From: Eleginops maclovinus | Taxonomy: Eukaryota > Chordata > Actinopteri > Perciformes > Eleginopidae | Assembly (NCBI RefSeq): GCF_036324505.1 | Contig: NC_086349.1 | Location: 24,794,759-24,858,758 of the forward strand | DNA length: 64,000 nucleotides | Reading direction: 5' to 3' | Shown: positions 38,849 to 51,019 of the stretch, piece by piece | Layout of the letters: each line of letters starts with the position of its first letter | How positions within the stretch are numbered: position 1 is the first letter of the stretch | The notes under the pieces: generated by a model | The model's database searches: none | The model's input: only the letters and a program-made list of their open reading frames with translations | Told to the model about the DNA's origin: nothing | Translations under genes and position numbers: made by a program

Positions 38849-38913
38849 ATGTGGTGCATCAACTGCGCCTCGGACAAAACGCCCGCCATCCTGCACAACA
38901 AGCTGCTCTACTG
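38849..38913 (+). CDS. Putative first coding exon of gene B
   Basis: ATG at 38849 has A at -3 (CAACAATGT). The frame gives MWCINCASDK then TPAILHNKLLY and two bases of a further codon before CTG|GTAAGAA, a strong donor at 38913/38914 (phase 2). Codons are GC-ending (ATC AAC TGC GCC TCG GAC AAA ACG CCC GCC ATC CTG CAC), unlike the surrounding DNA, and the exon sits in a short CpG-richer stretch (about 38790-39060). TTGCAG at 38821-38826 could act as an acceptor, making this the second exon with a short 5' UTR part. The Cys residues at positions 3 and 6 recall alternative N-termini of membrane-anchored or synaptic scaffold proteins. The M-W-C-x-x-C-x-S spacing resembles one annotated mammalian IQSEC1 start as I remember it; this is weak and unchecked. 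The next exon must lie beyond the window or was not found. Confidence 0.55.
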
Positions 38914-39168
38914 GTAAGAAAACAACAACAAAAAAAGCAAAACACGAGAAGGGAATGTCGTTTTTAATCGGACATGTTTTCCTGCTTCCTCCTCCACACG
39001 GTGCGTGTTTTCCGCGCGTAATGCCGCACTGCTGCGCGGGGTTTCTGCTCGTGTGTGTGTGTGTGTTTTCTGAGCAGCTGATGGTTGTAAATCCGGATGA
39101 AATACGACATGAGAGCAGCTGTGTGTTGCAGTAGCAGTGGTTCTAATGGCAGTATCGGGGAGTGTTTC

Positions 39169-39210
39169 TGCTGGTGTTGGTGCTGGATCTGCTGGTGTTG
39201 GTGCTGGATC
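39169..39210. repeat. 21-bp direct tandem duplication
   Basis: Two identical units starting TGCTGGTGTTGG and ending GCTGGATC (39169-39189, 39190-39210), just downstream of the gene B exon. Confidence 0.93.
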
Positions 39211-39360
39211 AGCGGGGGTTGCTGTGCTGTTAGTCTGCAGAAAGGAGGCGATTTTGCTCCTATTGACCTGTCGTGTGTGCGCGTTCACGTGTATGTGCAT
39301 GTCTCCTTCAGTACCTATGTTTCTGATGCAATGACATTAAACTTTTTAAATCATCATTAA

Positions 39361-39985
39361 GGAGGAGTCTGCCTCCCACCCAAGCAAACCCACAATCTGC
39401 TCATCCCCTCAGTGGACATAATGTAATCCAATCCAATTTAAAGCACTGCTTATGTATAGAGCTGCAGGTATGACTCTCCGTTTCACGCAATGAGAGTTTG
39501 CATGACACCCCGTAACATAACAGCAGTAACAGAGCTGCTTTCTATCTTTAAAGAAATTAAAGCTTCATCCCCTTTGGACATAATGTAATCCACATAATGT
39601 ACACTGAGGTCTGTAGAGTGCATTTAAAACTCTCAATTTAAAGCGCTCCTTACTGTATAGATCTGCAGATATGACTCCACATTTCACACAATGAGGAAAA
39701 AAGCCACCTCAAGGCTGCCTCCCACCCAAGAAAACTCAAAATCTGCCCATCAGTTTTTATAATTATGGGCTTCATCCCCTCTTGACATAATGCAATCCAC
39801 ATACAGTAAGGTCTTTAGAGTGAAAGTAACCCTCAATTTAAAGCTCTCTTCACTGTATAGATCTGCAGTTATGACTCCACAGTTCAGGCAGCGAGAGAAA
39901 CTGCCGCCTTAAGTGTGCAGTAACAATGATCTGCTGACACTCAGTAACATGATAGCAGTAACAGAGCCGCTTCCTATTGTCTGTG
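39361..39985. repeat. Three-copy diverged tandem repeat, unit about 165-207 bp
   Basis: Blocks GACATAATG(T/C)AATCCA (39413, 39576, 39784), CAATTTAAAGC, TATAGATCTGCAG and TATGACTCCACA recur in order; CTGCCTCCCACCCAAG occurs in units 1 and 2 and GATAGCAGTAACAGAGC (or close variant) in units 1 and 3. Indels make unit length vary. No coding frame. It lies 0.45 kb inside the presumed first intron of gene B. Confidence 0.85.
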
Positions 39986-42900
39986 TCCTAAATTCAAACT
40001 CAAATATGCTTTGTTGGCATGGCAGCGATGAAAGGGAACGATGCCAAAGCTGCACAGCCGGTGGTGATGGGAGATCATTGAGAAATGAGCTGAGTGATAG
40101 AGAAAGAAACCCTCCCTCCCTCCCACCCGCCACCCCACCCCTCCCTCCCTCCCACCCGCCACCCCACCCCTCCAGCATGCTCAGGTAACCATGTTGTTTG
40201 TCAGATTATTTATCACAACCTCAGCCGGGGTCACATCATGTCCCGAAACAGAGGCTAGCAAGTAGTCGGTTTCTGCTTCTGTGTGAGTTCGATTTGACTC
40301 ACATTCAGATCAGATTTATAGAGAAATATACTCCAACTGCTTACAAATATATACTGCTCTTGGAGGACTTCTACAGTTTTTCCTTAATTATTGGTCTGTC
40401 GTTCATAAAAGGGACATTGTGTGGAAATATTTCCGGCTTGGAGAGGGAATTCACTATTCAAAAATACTAATAATTGGACACAATTTTATGTGGACCATGC
40501 AAGATGTGTAGCAACATTATCTGTCAATCTCAGCAGGGATAGATCTTTGAATCGTGACTGATTTGAAAACCAATTTTAACTCACGATAAGTGGAGCTTCA
40601 GTCATAACTGCAAAGTGTTTATAGCCATTTGGTAATGATAAAAATGTGGTCGAGCTCATTCAAAAACAACACAGTATACCAAAGACACGTTATTACAAGG
40701 GTCATCAAGTAAGTCACCCTCTGGCATAAACTCATGAAAACACAACACCATCACGTCTCTTAAAATGACTTTGTGAATGTGTTCTCAAACCCCAACGTGA
40801 CGCTCTAAATTGAGATGCTTTGTGGATTATTGCTGGTCCTGAGAGCAGTTTGTAGGTGCATCGTGCTGCAGCCTGACTGGTGTTAGTGTTGACAGTGATG
40901 GATTGTCGGATTTACTTGAAGTGGTGTTAGGAGAAGTGTGCATCAAGTGAAGGATGCTCTTGTCGACTTCCTAAAGCACTTGACCGTGCGGAAGACTTTA
41001 TGTGCAAAAACAAACCCCCCCCCCCCATCTCAGCACTAGAAGAAGTACTCGTTTACTACACTGTAAAAGTACTGCAATGGAATGTAAAATGCTAATCAAG
41101 GTACTGTATGTAAATAATTTAGAATATTCTCAAATAATTTAAAGCAAAACTAACAAATCCTCACAGTAGAGAAGCTGGTGCGCCAAAACATTTTTCTCTA
41201 AAATATTTGCAAATAAGTTGTCTCTCCTCGGCTGAATCCGTCCGTTAATTGACCATAAAGAATTCAGCTCTTACAAAGCGACATGTTTCCTAAACTATTC
41301 TTGTGTTTTGTATACAGAAAGACGAGGCCTTTTGAGCAGAAAGTGCAATATTTTCCTCTGAGATTTAGTCGAGTACAAGTTTAAAGAAAAGAAACCACAC
41401 ACGTGTTTTAATTTAAATAAATGTACTAAATTATGTTTACTTTCCACAATCAAACTGAAGTTAATTAGCCAAGTTTCAACATCTGACTGTTATAATGAAG
41501 TTTTAGAAGTAGTAACATTTTATTCTGTTTTGCTTTTCAACGACTGGAATATAACATTTTAGAAAATCAGTTTCCTTTTCTTTCTCTTGTCTCTCGAATT
41601 CAAATAGCTTCATCGGCACTACCACAAAACCCGCCCTAATTACAAGTACAACATGAATCTAAACAAAGACAGAAAGCAGAGTGTCCGTACACTTTATCTA
41701 AAAGCAGACGGTAAAATCACAGTTTGAATCTTGTGACAACAGAGTGAAATCACAGAGAGACATCAGCTGTTGAGAGGCTGTTTCTGTCAGACCTGCAGCG
41801 TGAGGAGCAGTGAATGTGTACCGATCTTTAGATTATTTTTAACCCCAATACTCATCTATTTATGAAATATAGAGACCTTTATAGTATAGCAGTTTTCTGA
41901 GTGGCATGAAGAAACCAAAATCAGCACAATTACAAAGAATACAAATCTAAAGCATGTTTGGTTTCCATTTGCTGATTTCCTTTTGGGTCTGATTCCAGAT
42001 CCACTGAACTCTAAGGCCTACACATCTGTAATCAAATCTCCTCTGACTTTTTATTAGAAAGGATAAAGGTACAAAATGTTTGCGTGGCAGATGACTTTAA
42101 ATGATTGTGATGTTTATTGGTTAAGGGGTAAGTGATAGTAAGTGCCTAACATCATTGGCACTATATTAGAAGAGCTATAGCTTATTAATGGAAGTACTTC
42201 GCCATGAGGCCAGAATGACGCATCCTGAATGTGTTAAGCTTTTACTTAATTAGAAATATAGAAAAGCTGCACTTAAATGGAATCGATGCGCAAAAAGAAA
42301 GTAGAAAAAGTGAATAAATACAACAGGTTAAAACCATTTATTTACACCAGCCTGTGATGGAAACTTCTGGAGCAATGGAGACTAAACTCAGAGAGACACG
42401 GGGAGAGCTGGAGCTTCGATGGCAAACACAGAAGGTTTATTCTGAAGTTAACGGCCGGAATTGAAGACATTTGCTGCAGCCACGAGTTGACAGAGCGGTT
42501 ACCCGACCAATTCTGAAGATCTCTACTACAGTCCAAGGTTTTAACCCGTTCAGAGTGTGTAATCAACATTCGTCATCAGCGAGACAAAACAAATATGTAC
42601 CTGAATCTAACTAGAACTGTCGTCCATGGAAAAGAATGTGTGCCTACGTTCCGGATAACAAGGGTTTCTAGATGTCCCTGAATCTCATGTCAGCTTGTGC
42701 TCGGTCATAGACTGGCAACAACAAAGCGCCCAAGCTGCCCCTCCTTAAGGGAGATTACAGCAACCCCAAGGCCGAAGGACTATGCCATGGGACCGCAGAC
42801 CGAGGAAGGAGAAAAAGATGAGCTGAGTCAAATGTTAACTACCTAAGCACAGACCAACAACTTTTAACTGTTAGCTTCATTTCCAGAGAAAAAGGAGTAG

Positions 42901-44300
42901 AGCAGCTACTGTCTCTTCCTTCTCAGCAGCAAACAGACTCAGTTAGAGACCTGCTGCTGAACATAGAGGAGTATTTAGCAGCTAGAGAGACGGATATTTC
43001 CCTTTGAGTTGGTGGTGACCGAAACAGAAGAGAGTAAATATTGGACTTACATCGGCTGGACACAAACACAAAGACTTCTAATCAATGCTTTTGTTTCTCT
43101 GTGCTGGATGTGGAAATGTTATACAATTCATAATACATCATCTCAAAGGTAGTGTTGTTTCAAATGGCCCAGAACATCTGTTAAAGCAGGTTTGAGTGTA
43201 ACCACGTCCCAACAACTCTCGAGGGAATCCACAGATTGGGTTGAGGCCATTGATCGCTTCATGCACCACTTGAAACGTCTATATTCCCCCTATATCAAGG
43301 TCTGATGCGTAACATCATGGTGCAATAAGGATACCACAGACCCAGCCATGGTGCTTTCCAGCTGAGTGCCATTTACCCTTTCTATGCGACCTACAGGTGC
43401 CAATTGACAAGGTGCAAAGGCATCAATCAAAACCATATCTGGGGATTTAACATCCCAGTCTGCCCGTGTAAATGGGCTACTACCAACTCTCTGAAGAAGC
43501 TAATTATTTCACTGAAACTACGTGCGGCTATCACACTGATCTTTGTGGATTCAACTGTTTTCAAAATGAGGCTCATTTGCAGAGAAAGGGGGAGAATTTA
43601 CGCCCCAAATGTCTGCATACAACCTAATTTAGATGCATACACCAGCACACATAATTCTGTTTGCTCGGCAGCGCAGTGATTCCACTCTTTGCAGGAGCTT
43701 CCTTTTCGTCTTATTTGTGCAGGTTTACAGTAGTTTCCACAATCCTTTCATGACGCTGCTTCTAGGGTTTCATTCCTACAAAAGGATGATCCGGATGAAG
43801 TCAGAGGACTCTTGCTGAGTTTGTGGTTGTTCATCCCGAATCTTCTGCGTCTCTCAGACGTTAAATCATGCACTTGAATGCCAGCTGTTTCTGTCAGAAC
43901 AGATGTGTGAACGGTGTGCAGACGCTGCTCTGTTTCTGAAGTTGTATCCCCCCAAAAACATTGCAATCATTGCATACATGTGTTGAAGTAAGCTTTACTG
44001 TTTACCCTTGGTTTCGAATAGGATAGGATAACATTTGTACTGTTGATTTATGCTAGATCTTATGGACATCATAAGGGTCACTTACACAAGGATAACATCT
44101 CAAAGTAAGGTCCAAATGTCCAGTGTCACATTTGCAAATACATGTCAACTTCGTGTGATAGATAGTATATAAAAACCTTAAACATTCTCACAGTATTCAA
44201 ACACAAACTTATGGCTGAATGGACAAAAGTACTCAGTCTTGTATCCTGTTATATAACGATATAATCTTTAACTTCAATCACTGATGTGTCGGTTTCTATT
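39986..44300. other. Non-coding stretch in presumed intron
   Basis: AT-rich DNA with a 29-bp tandem pair (40112), a C13 run at about 41016-41028 and an AAGTACT-type repeat fragment at about 41038-41100. No exon recognised. Confidence 0.5.
40112..40169. repeat. 29-bp direct tandem duplication
   Basis: Two identical 29-bp C-rich units (40112-40140 and 40141-40169), each containing CCCACCCGCCACCCCACCC. They produce short opposing false frames. Confidence 0.95.
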
Positions 44301-44304
44301 GAGT

Positions 44305-44338
44305 GATAGATAGATAGATAGATAGTTAGATAGATAGG
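44305..44338. repeat. (GATA)n microsatellite
   Basis: GATA repeats with one GTTA interruption, directly before the SINE at 44346; related TATC/GATA runs also follow its 3' end (44671-44715). Confidence 0.93.
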
Positions 44339-44345
44339 AAGATAG

Positions 44346-44683
44346 CAGTGGCTCAGTCAGTCAGCAGTGGCTCAGTCAGTAGGGGCTTGGACTGGGAATC
44401 GGGGGTTCAAGTCCCCGAACAGACTTGAAATATGGAAAGTGGACTGCTACTTGGAGAGGTCCCAGTTCACCCCCTAGGCCCTGCTGTGGTGCCCTTGAGC
44501 AAGGCACCGGACACCTCAGATCCCCCCTCCCCATTGCTCCCCGGGCGCTGCACGATAGCTGCCCACTGCTTCTAGTACTAGGATGGGTTAAATGCAGAGG
44601 ACACATTTCACTGTGTGTGCTCTGCTGTGTGCATGTGTGTGACAATAAAGAGGGTTTCATCCTCCGATTCTATCTATCTAGAT
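44346..44683 (+). mobile_element. tRNA-derived SINE, near full length
   Basis: Starts with a tRNA-like head: A-box region TGGCTCAGTCAGTAGGGG and B box GGTTCAAGTCCC (44404-44415). Then follow a body containing GCCCTTGAGCAAGGCACC, typical of fish SINEs, and a tail TGTGACAATAAAGAGGGTTT ending in TATCTA repeats. The first 17 bases of the head occur twice in tandem. Frames on both strands here are not genes. Confidence 0.9.
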
Positions 44684-45384
44684 AGGTAGGTAGATGGATG
44701 GATGGATAGATAGATTGTACAATATGCATGTTGATATACTACAGCAACAGAAATAAAGATATATATATTACAGTAGCAGAACCATATATACAGAAAACTA
44801 AGTAGCTGTTGTGCAAAATGTTCCTGAGTGCTCAGCTAACAGATCCACAACAGAGGCGTTTATATTCTGTGTTGAGACGGCATTACCGAGCGATACGTCT
44901 CCACGATGCTGCTTTATTGCTTCCTCAGAAGTCTCCTCAGCCTGGAGGTACAGGTGGGAATCCAACCCCCCGGCCTCGGCAGCGTGGCGCTTCATTAGCC
45001 GCTCCGTCTGTGGGAGTGTAGAGGAAGAAAAGACATGCGCTGAGTCATGCAGGCTGCTGAAGGAGTTGACTCAGCAGCCTGCATTGTTGCTTTAATCCCG
45101 GAGGAGAGAGACTGTTGCCTGGAAACCTCCTCGCTGGCTCCGACCGGACTCGGCTTTCTGGGACAAATTCAGTCTGTAAACGGCTGTTAGGACACTGCAG
45201 AACATTAGTATAACATGCTGAGGATTTAGCTGCTGTCTCAGGAGGGACTAATGGAGGAGCAAGAGATGTACGGTCTGAGGTAAAGGGGTTATTCCAAAAG
45301 ATTAGGTTTGTTCTCTTGGGCAGAAATCATTGCAGTAAAGTAAGCCTTTATTTATTTGGTTTTTCAATGTCAATGGGTTTCTGT

Positions 45385-45870
45385 ATGTGGTTTTTTTTTT
45401 TGGTTTGCTGCCTGAAATAAGGTCTGTGGTTAACAAAAGCTGAACAGATTTTCACATTTTGTTCTATGACCTAAAATGAATCAGTAAATAGCTGCACTTT
45501 TGAATGTCTGAAGCCATCACATGTCTTAGAAATGGTGGTTTCTCACACAACTGAGACTACTAAAGGTCATTATCATTAGCCGTCTTTAGCTTAGCGGTGG
45601 TGATGTGAAGTCATGTGACCGTGCTTGTAGTTAGCTTTGTACTTCTAGTGATTGCATTTAGGCTTCAAAATCATACATTGGTGTTAATATGTAGAGATTA
45701 TCCTGCTGAACACAACTTGTAAGTGTCATAAATGTTGGTTTGCAACACATTCTTTTATTGCAAGATATAAAATCCTGTTGCTTTTTAGTCGAAGGGAGAC
45801 TTTGCAATTATTCCAGGCTGGCCTCCAAAAATAAATCATCCCTGTACAACACAATTGCTCTTAGATGTAT
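45385..45870 (+). repeat. Dispersed repeat family C, copy 2
   Basis: Shares ordered blocks with 35586 and 53880: GTCTGTGGTTAACA, TTTTGTTCTATGACCTAAAA, CTTTAGCTTAGCGGTGG (45584), AAGTCATGTGACC, GGTGTTAATATGTAGAG and ATTATCCTGCTGAACA. Same orientation as the others. Confidence 0.75.
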
Positions 45871-47010
45871 TATATTTGGCGTGTGTTGTATTGATAGTTG
45901 TCCCAGAGGCAAGGTAATCTTATTACTCTATCAGCAATGAACAAATATCACGCTCTAAGTGTTTTGGTTATCCCCAATAATAAAGTTTAGGGACGTCTCT
46001 GCTGATTACCCAGACTCTGTCGACGCTGTTTAGAAGACAACAGATGTTTTGTCCCGGTGTTTTTGTGGATCATCTTTAGCCTGTGACGTGGTGGCTTTGA
46101 ATGTAAACTACCTCCTGTTTCTAGCATTCTTCCTTTCCGTTGATTAAGCTTTGATATCTTTATTCCCCTTCATTGTGAAACCCAACAGAACTTCCTTTAT
46201 ATCTCCACGATGGTTTGTAGTCAAAATCAGTTTTTCACTTCTAAGGTGATTTAGTTTCCGCTCATGACACACCTTCTTCTCCTTCTCGCCGGTTCGAAAA
46301 GGAATAAAATAAAAATCTGATTTAATGGGTTTTCATTTCACACCTGAAGGCAGGAGAAAAGTCATGATCACATGAAAGGAGGTGTCGCTGTTTCATACTG
46401 ACTCACATCACGGTGACGTCACATTCAGGGGAGAAGTAACAGGAATCAGATCAAAAATACTCAGTGACAACACCAGCTTTAAGGCTGTGATTCAACTCTG
46501 CAAGCATCTTTTAAATAACCACCATTTGAATGACGTGGCCCCTGCTCTCATGAAATGGCTCTTTGCTCAAAAGGAAACCAAATGTATGAGCGGTCAAAAG
46601 TGACAGACTCTGAATCTTTATTCTGGCTTTTGTACTCGAGGTGTTTAATTTCTTGTCATTCTTTTGCTGAAGACCAATTTGCAGCCGAATATACTGTGTC
46701 CACATGCCCAGATAATCCTTAAAAAGCCTGTCAGGATCCTCCAAGACACACACGACTTCCCAGCTGAAATTGTCTGGCCATTGTTCAAAAAAGCTCTCCC
46801 TATCTCTCTCTGTCACTTTAACCTCAAAGTCTGCTGACTGAGAATAAAAGTTATGATTTATCTCCCTGCACTTCCTATTTTTCCCCCTGAACTCTTTTAT
46901 AGTGTTGCGCCGTACATCACATAGACTGAACCTTGGAAACTTTTCCCACCTTATCTCATCAGGAGGAAGGAAAGACAGCCCAATTATGTGTTCCTTTTAT
47001 CCTTTAGTTT
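45871..47010. other. Non-coding stretch
   Basis: No known repeat or exon. Opposed frames of 73 codons (+, 46382-46603) and 101 codons (-, 46511-46816) have protein-like composition but no recognised motif or splice context. Confidence 0.4.
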
Positions 47011-47095
47011 ATTATAAAGGTTTTTGTGCATGTAAATGGTCTGCAAAGGCTAAAATATGTGTGCTCCCACCAGAAGGAGTTTCTCTCTCCCCCTT
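47011..47095 (-). mobile_element. MITE-like family A fragment
   Basis: TGTGCATGTAAATGGTCTGC then AAAGGCTAAAAT and CCAGAAGGAGTTTCTCTC match the right part of family A on the - strand. Confidence 0.65.
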
Positions 47096-47599
47096 TAACT
47101 GTTTTATATTCAACCAGTGCAACATTAGGCACAACTTTCAAACTGCAGCAATATTTAGGGTAGTCTCAATTTCTCACTTTTACTTTAAGTCGCAAAAAAT
47201 AGTAAAACTCTGTGAGATCTGGCAGTCCTGTTGGCACATTTTGAATGGCAGCACACTTGAGAAATGCTGTCATGTTGTGTAAATGAACGAGAGGGACTCA
47301 CCAAAGGGCAAATGGAATACATTTCGTTAAGGAGACTTCTCTGGCTTGTCAGATGTGTGGAATTCATCTTGGATGCAACATCCTTTTTTTTACAGAGTCT
47401 GTCCTGAGACACGGATGTTTGCAAAGTGTTCTTCATTTGATGTATCTTTGAAAAGCTCCCACAGTCACAGCGACACTCAGATCCTTTTACAATGTTACCG
47501 GGGTGAAATGTGTGTGTGCAAAGACAAGTGGTGCATTGTTCCCTTAGGAGTTATATCTCTGAGTATTGGCTCTGGGAACAGATTATGTGGGGGGGGGGG

Positions 47600-47692
47600 T
47601 TCCCGTTCCTGTAGTGTGTTATAGGTTTGTGTGCATGTAAATGGTCTGCAACGGCTTGTTTGTTTAGTTGTGATGTCATCACTATAACACTT
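47600..47692 (-). mobile_element. MITE-like family A fragment
   Basis: TTCCTGTAGTGTGTTATAGG, then TGCATGTAAATGGTCTGCAA and GATGTCATCACTATAACAC. Same orientation as the fragment at 47011; preceded by a G run (about 47589-47599). Confidence 0.65.
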
Positions 47693-47869
47693 CTCATTTT
47701 TCCACACTATATCCTTAACCATCAGTGATTAAAGCACCTGGATTTATTGTATTTTACAAACGATACGGAAAGAGTGGAGCAATTGTTTGAGCGTGTCAAA
47801 GTGTTTGTCTTCCCGTATTCAGCCACTCACGGACACTTTTAATTGGACTGCCTATAGCCGCAACATATA

Positions 47870-47935
47870 GGTTTTGGTGCATGTAAACGGTCTGCATACA
47901 CCAAATCCCTGTGTTCTCTCCCACACACTCCCCAT
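47870..47935 (-). mobile_element. MITE-like family A fragment
   Basis: GGTTTTGGTGCATGTAAACG, GTCTGCATACACC and CTCTCCCACACACTCCCC repeat the same end again. This is the third partial copy within 0.9 kb, all on the - strand. Confidence 0.55.
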
Positions 47936-48187
47936 TGGGTCCCCCTTTGGCCAAAGTGGACAGACAGAGTTGTGACACTGCAGAGCTAAAATCTGATTAA
48001 GACCGAGATATTTCCTGATCCTAAAAGCAGCAGTCACTACAGATGTAATGGAGACGGTAGAAGCTCATTACTGTCTGCTTGAGTTGGACAGAAAGTGTCT
48101 TTGGAAGATTCAGTGTTCAGTCCTTCACTCTGCGTCTCCTCAGACTGAGGCATGATGCAGCAAAACGCTAACTGCCCTGCGCCATAC

Positions 48188-48190
<3 letters not shown>

Positions 48191-48258
<68 letters not shown>

Positions 48259-48385
48259 TTGCGTGTGTGTGGTTGGTGTTGTTATGTGTGTGTGTGTGTA
48301 GTTGTGTGGTTGTGTTGGTGTTGTGTTGTGTGGGTGTGTGTGTGGGTGTGTTGGTGTGGGTGTGTGTGTTGTGTTGTACTGTGGT
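48191..48385. repeat. (GT)n microsatellite with degenerate tail
   Basis: Pure GT to 48257, then GT/GGT/GTT variants to about 48385. Frames on both strands are spurious. Confidence 0.95.
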
Positions 48386-48481
48386 GATTTCCATGCTTTT
48401 ATGACTGTCAGCTGAGTCTAGTGACACACCGAGTGCTTTACTGCTGGCGTGTGAACTGCCCAAGCTTGTGGCTTTTAATGT

Positions 48482-48483
<2 letters not shown>

Positions 48484-48542
<59 letters not shown>
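48484..48542. repeat. (GT)29 microsatellite
   Basis: Pure GT tract about 100 bp after the previous one. Confidence 0.96.
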
Positions 48543-48543
<1 letters not shown>

Positions 48544-48984
48544 GGTGTGTTTGTGTACTTAACTGCGTCGAGAAAATAATTGGCCAAGCCGGCTTCTAGT
48601 GCTGGAAATTAACACCCGCCAACCCTCCGAATGCAGGTAACAAAACTGAACCGAGGCGGTGAACGTCGCTGCAGGACAACACGGCTGAATCAGAGTCTAA
48701 ATATTCCTGCAATCTGTTCCGCCATAAACGCTGCGCTGTGACGCCAAATAAAACCGGTGTGCTGCTCTGAAGCTGCAGCTCTGTGGCTCTGAGGTTGGTG
48801 CTGAAGTGGTTGACATCATGCGTGACATTTTGAGTTTCAGTGTAAACTTCTAGAAGCTGATTATGGATAGCAGCCACATCGGGAGAAGTGTGAGAGCTGA
48901 TTGCAGTTTCTCTCTTTCTATAATAAAGGCAAAAACATAATCCTGATTATTTGACGGAGGCTTAAAGGACCTTTTCCCATGAAA

Positions 48985-49085
48985 TGACCAATTGTATATT
49001 CACCACTCACCATGTGTGACCTTGAATTCCTTAAGACACCTAGTGTTTTGTTTGCATGCTTCCACATTTAGAACAAAATCAAAGA
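48985..49085 (+). repeat. Dispersed repeat fragment, copy 2 of 2
   Basis: Counterpart of 13376-13475: CACTCACCATGTGTGACC, CTTGAATTCCTTAAG and TTTGTTTGCATGCTTCC in the same order and orientation. Confidence 0.45.
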
Positions 49086-50149
49086 AATCTTGACAAATCC
49101 ATGCAGCATTTAAAAACTCTGTAAAGCCCAAATATGTTTCAGATGTTGTTTCAGGAAGCTTCTGGTGCAGAAATAAAAGAGCAATGTAAAATTAAATCAA
49201 AATAAAATGTGGTTAATGTATTCCACAATAACTCATGATGTTCATGTTCTAGATATTTTAAAAATTACCCCAAAAAAGATTCGAGGCATTTTTTTTACTT
49301 GAGTCTGACAAAGAGATGTTTCTTGGTTTTGAAATTTGGAAGTTGTGTGAGTTTATGGCCAGAAGACCAGACCAATACACACATTTACTACCCAATAGAA
49401 ATGGGAGGCTGAACAAAAGGTAGGTAAATGTAGTCTTTAAATAAAAGAACGTTGTAAAATTACAACCGGGGGCCTTACAGGGTTTAACAACAACTGCGAT
49501 CTTCACAGACAGTTCACTCTTACGGTATGAGTTGGAATCAAACAAGACTCCTCACATTTTAGGCCATATTTCCTGATCTTTCTTGCAAGTTGTTTAACTT
49601 TAAATTATACCCAAATACTCGCCTTCATTCAGTGTGCGCTGCTCAGAGTCTGGCTCCTGGACCTTGTCCCACCATCATAGCATTAGGAACAGTGTACAGT
49701 AATCAAACTCTATAATATAAAGAATGAAATACCTTGCAATGACACCCAGAGATGTTGCAACACTTGTAGTTAGAGGAAAGGGAAAGCTGAGCAGAAAAGA
49801 TGGGATGAATTGGTGGAAGAGTTACGATAACGATGTGATAACTCTTCATAGGTAATGTCTAGGAAATGATCGGAAAGCTTTGACCCTAAAGGCGTTATTA
49901 AGAAATCTAAATGGTGTAATGTGATGGTAGATTTACCTTTTACAGTCCGTGCTGACGAACGGGTAATTTAACTTGACTTTCAGTTACCGGAACGGGAGCA
50001 GAGATAATTACCGCTGGGATTCATGGTGAACAATTCCTTGTGGCTAAATCGGCTTCAGTTTCTCACCTGAAACTGTGAGCTCAGAAATAGACCCGAGAAT
50101 CACACGCGATCATTGTCTAACACATACGTTGTAATGCATGTGATGCTAC

Positions 50150-50289
<140 letters not shown>

Positions 50290-51019
50290 TTTAATTGAAC
50301 TCCCTGTAGAAGTTTTGTAGGAAAAGCTGGCGAGCTGTTTGCATTGCATCGCTCTGAAATCTGATCCAGGTTAAATAATTGATGCCCTGAGATATTTTTC
50401 TTAACTGCCACCATCTATTATACAGAACACCTAACGGGAGTTAGAAGGAGAAGTTAAAAGATGTTCCAGCAACCTGTTTTTTCTTCTTGATCAGCCAATC
50501 AATCAGTTTCTCTGCAGTGAAAATGAGCACGGACAAAATGAGACAGATGTTTCCTTCTTCCAATTGTTACTGCGGTTGTTACAGCTTGCCTGATTGATCA
50601 TTTACATGCAGCAAAGCCTATATAATACACTACAGAAGAGAGAAAACCACAATAATGGGGCCCCTAAAGCAAGCAGGATGCACACAAACCCAAACCCCCA
50701 GACATCATTTAGAATGTTCTCTCAAAACCCGACCTGGTGTTGTTGAGTAAGATGCAAACACTGCCTCGTTATAAAATGCTGCTGACGTTTTATCAACACA
50801 AACTGTGATTTTATTGCTGATAGGGACATAGTATTCTAATCCAGTTCTTTATTATTCGGGGAGGAGTTGACACAGAAAACATGTTCCAAATCTGTCTGAG
50901 TGAACCTCAGGAAAAAGGGGGAAACATTTTCCTATTCCTATTACTCTAGGAATGTTTGAAAGCACACTCAGGCTAGGAACATGTATGAACACTCACATAC
51001 AACGCCTTCTTCACAGATC

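Noticed and set aside
44809..45095. Short frames and a GGGAATCCAACCCCC block that looked like an inverted tRNA B box
   Set aside because: No A box at the right distance and no cloverleaf could be drawn.
46382..46816. Opposed frames of 73 and 101 codons, considered as transposase remnants
   Set aside because: No DDE, hAT or RT motif seen and no terminal repeats.
48596..48877. 93-codon - strand frame (MAAIHNQLLEVY...)
   Set aside because: Protein-like composition, but no flanking splice signals on that strand, no motif, and it starts amid ordinary intronic DNA.
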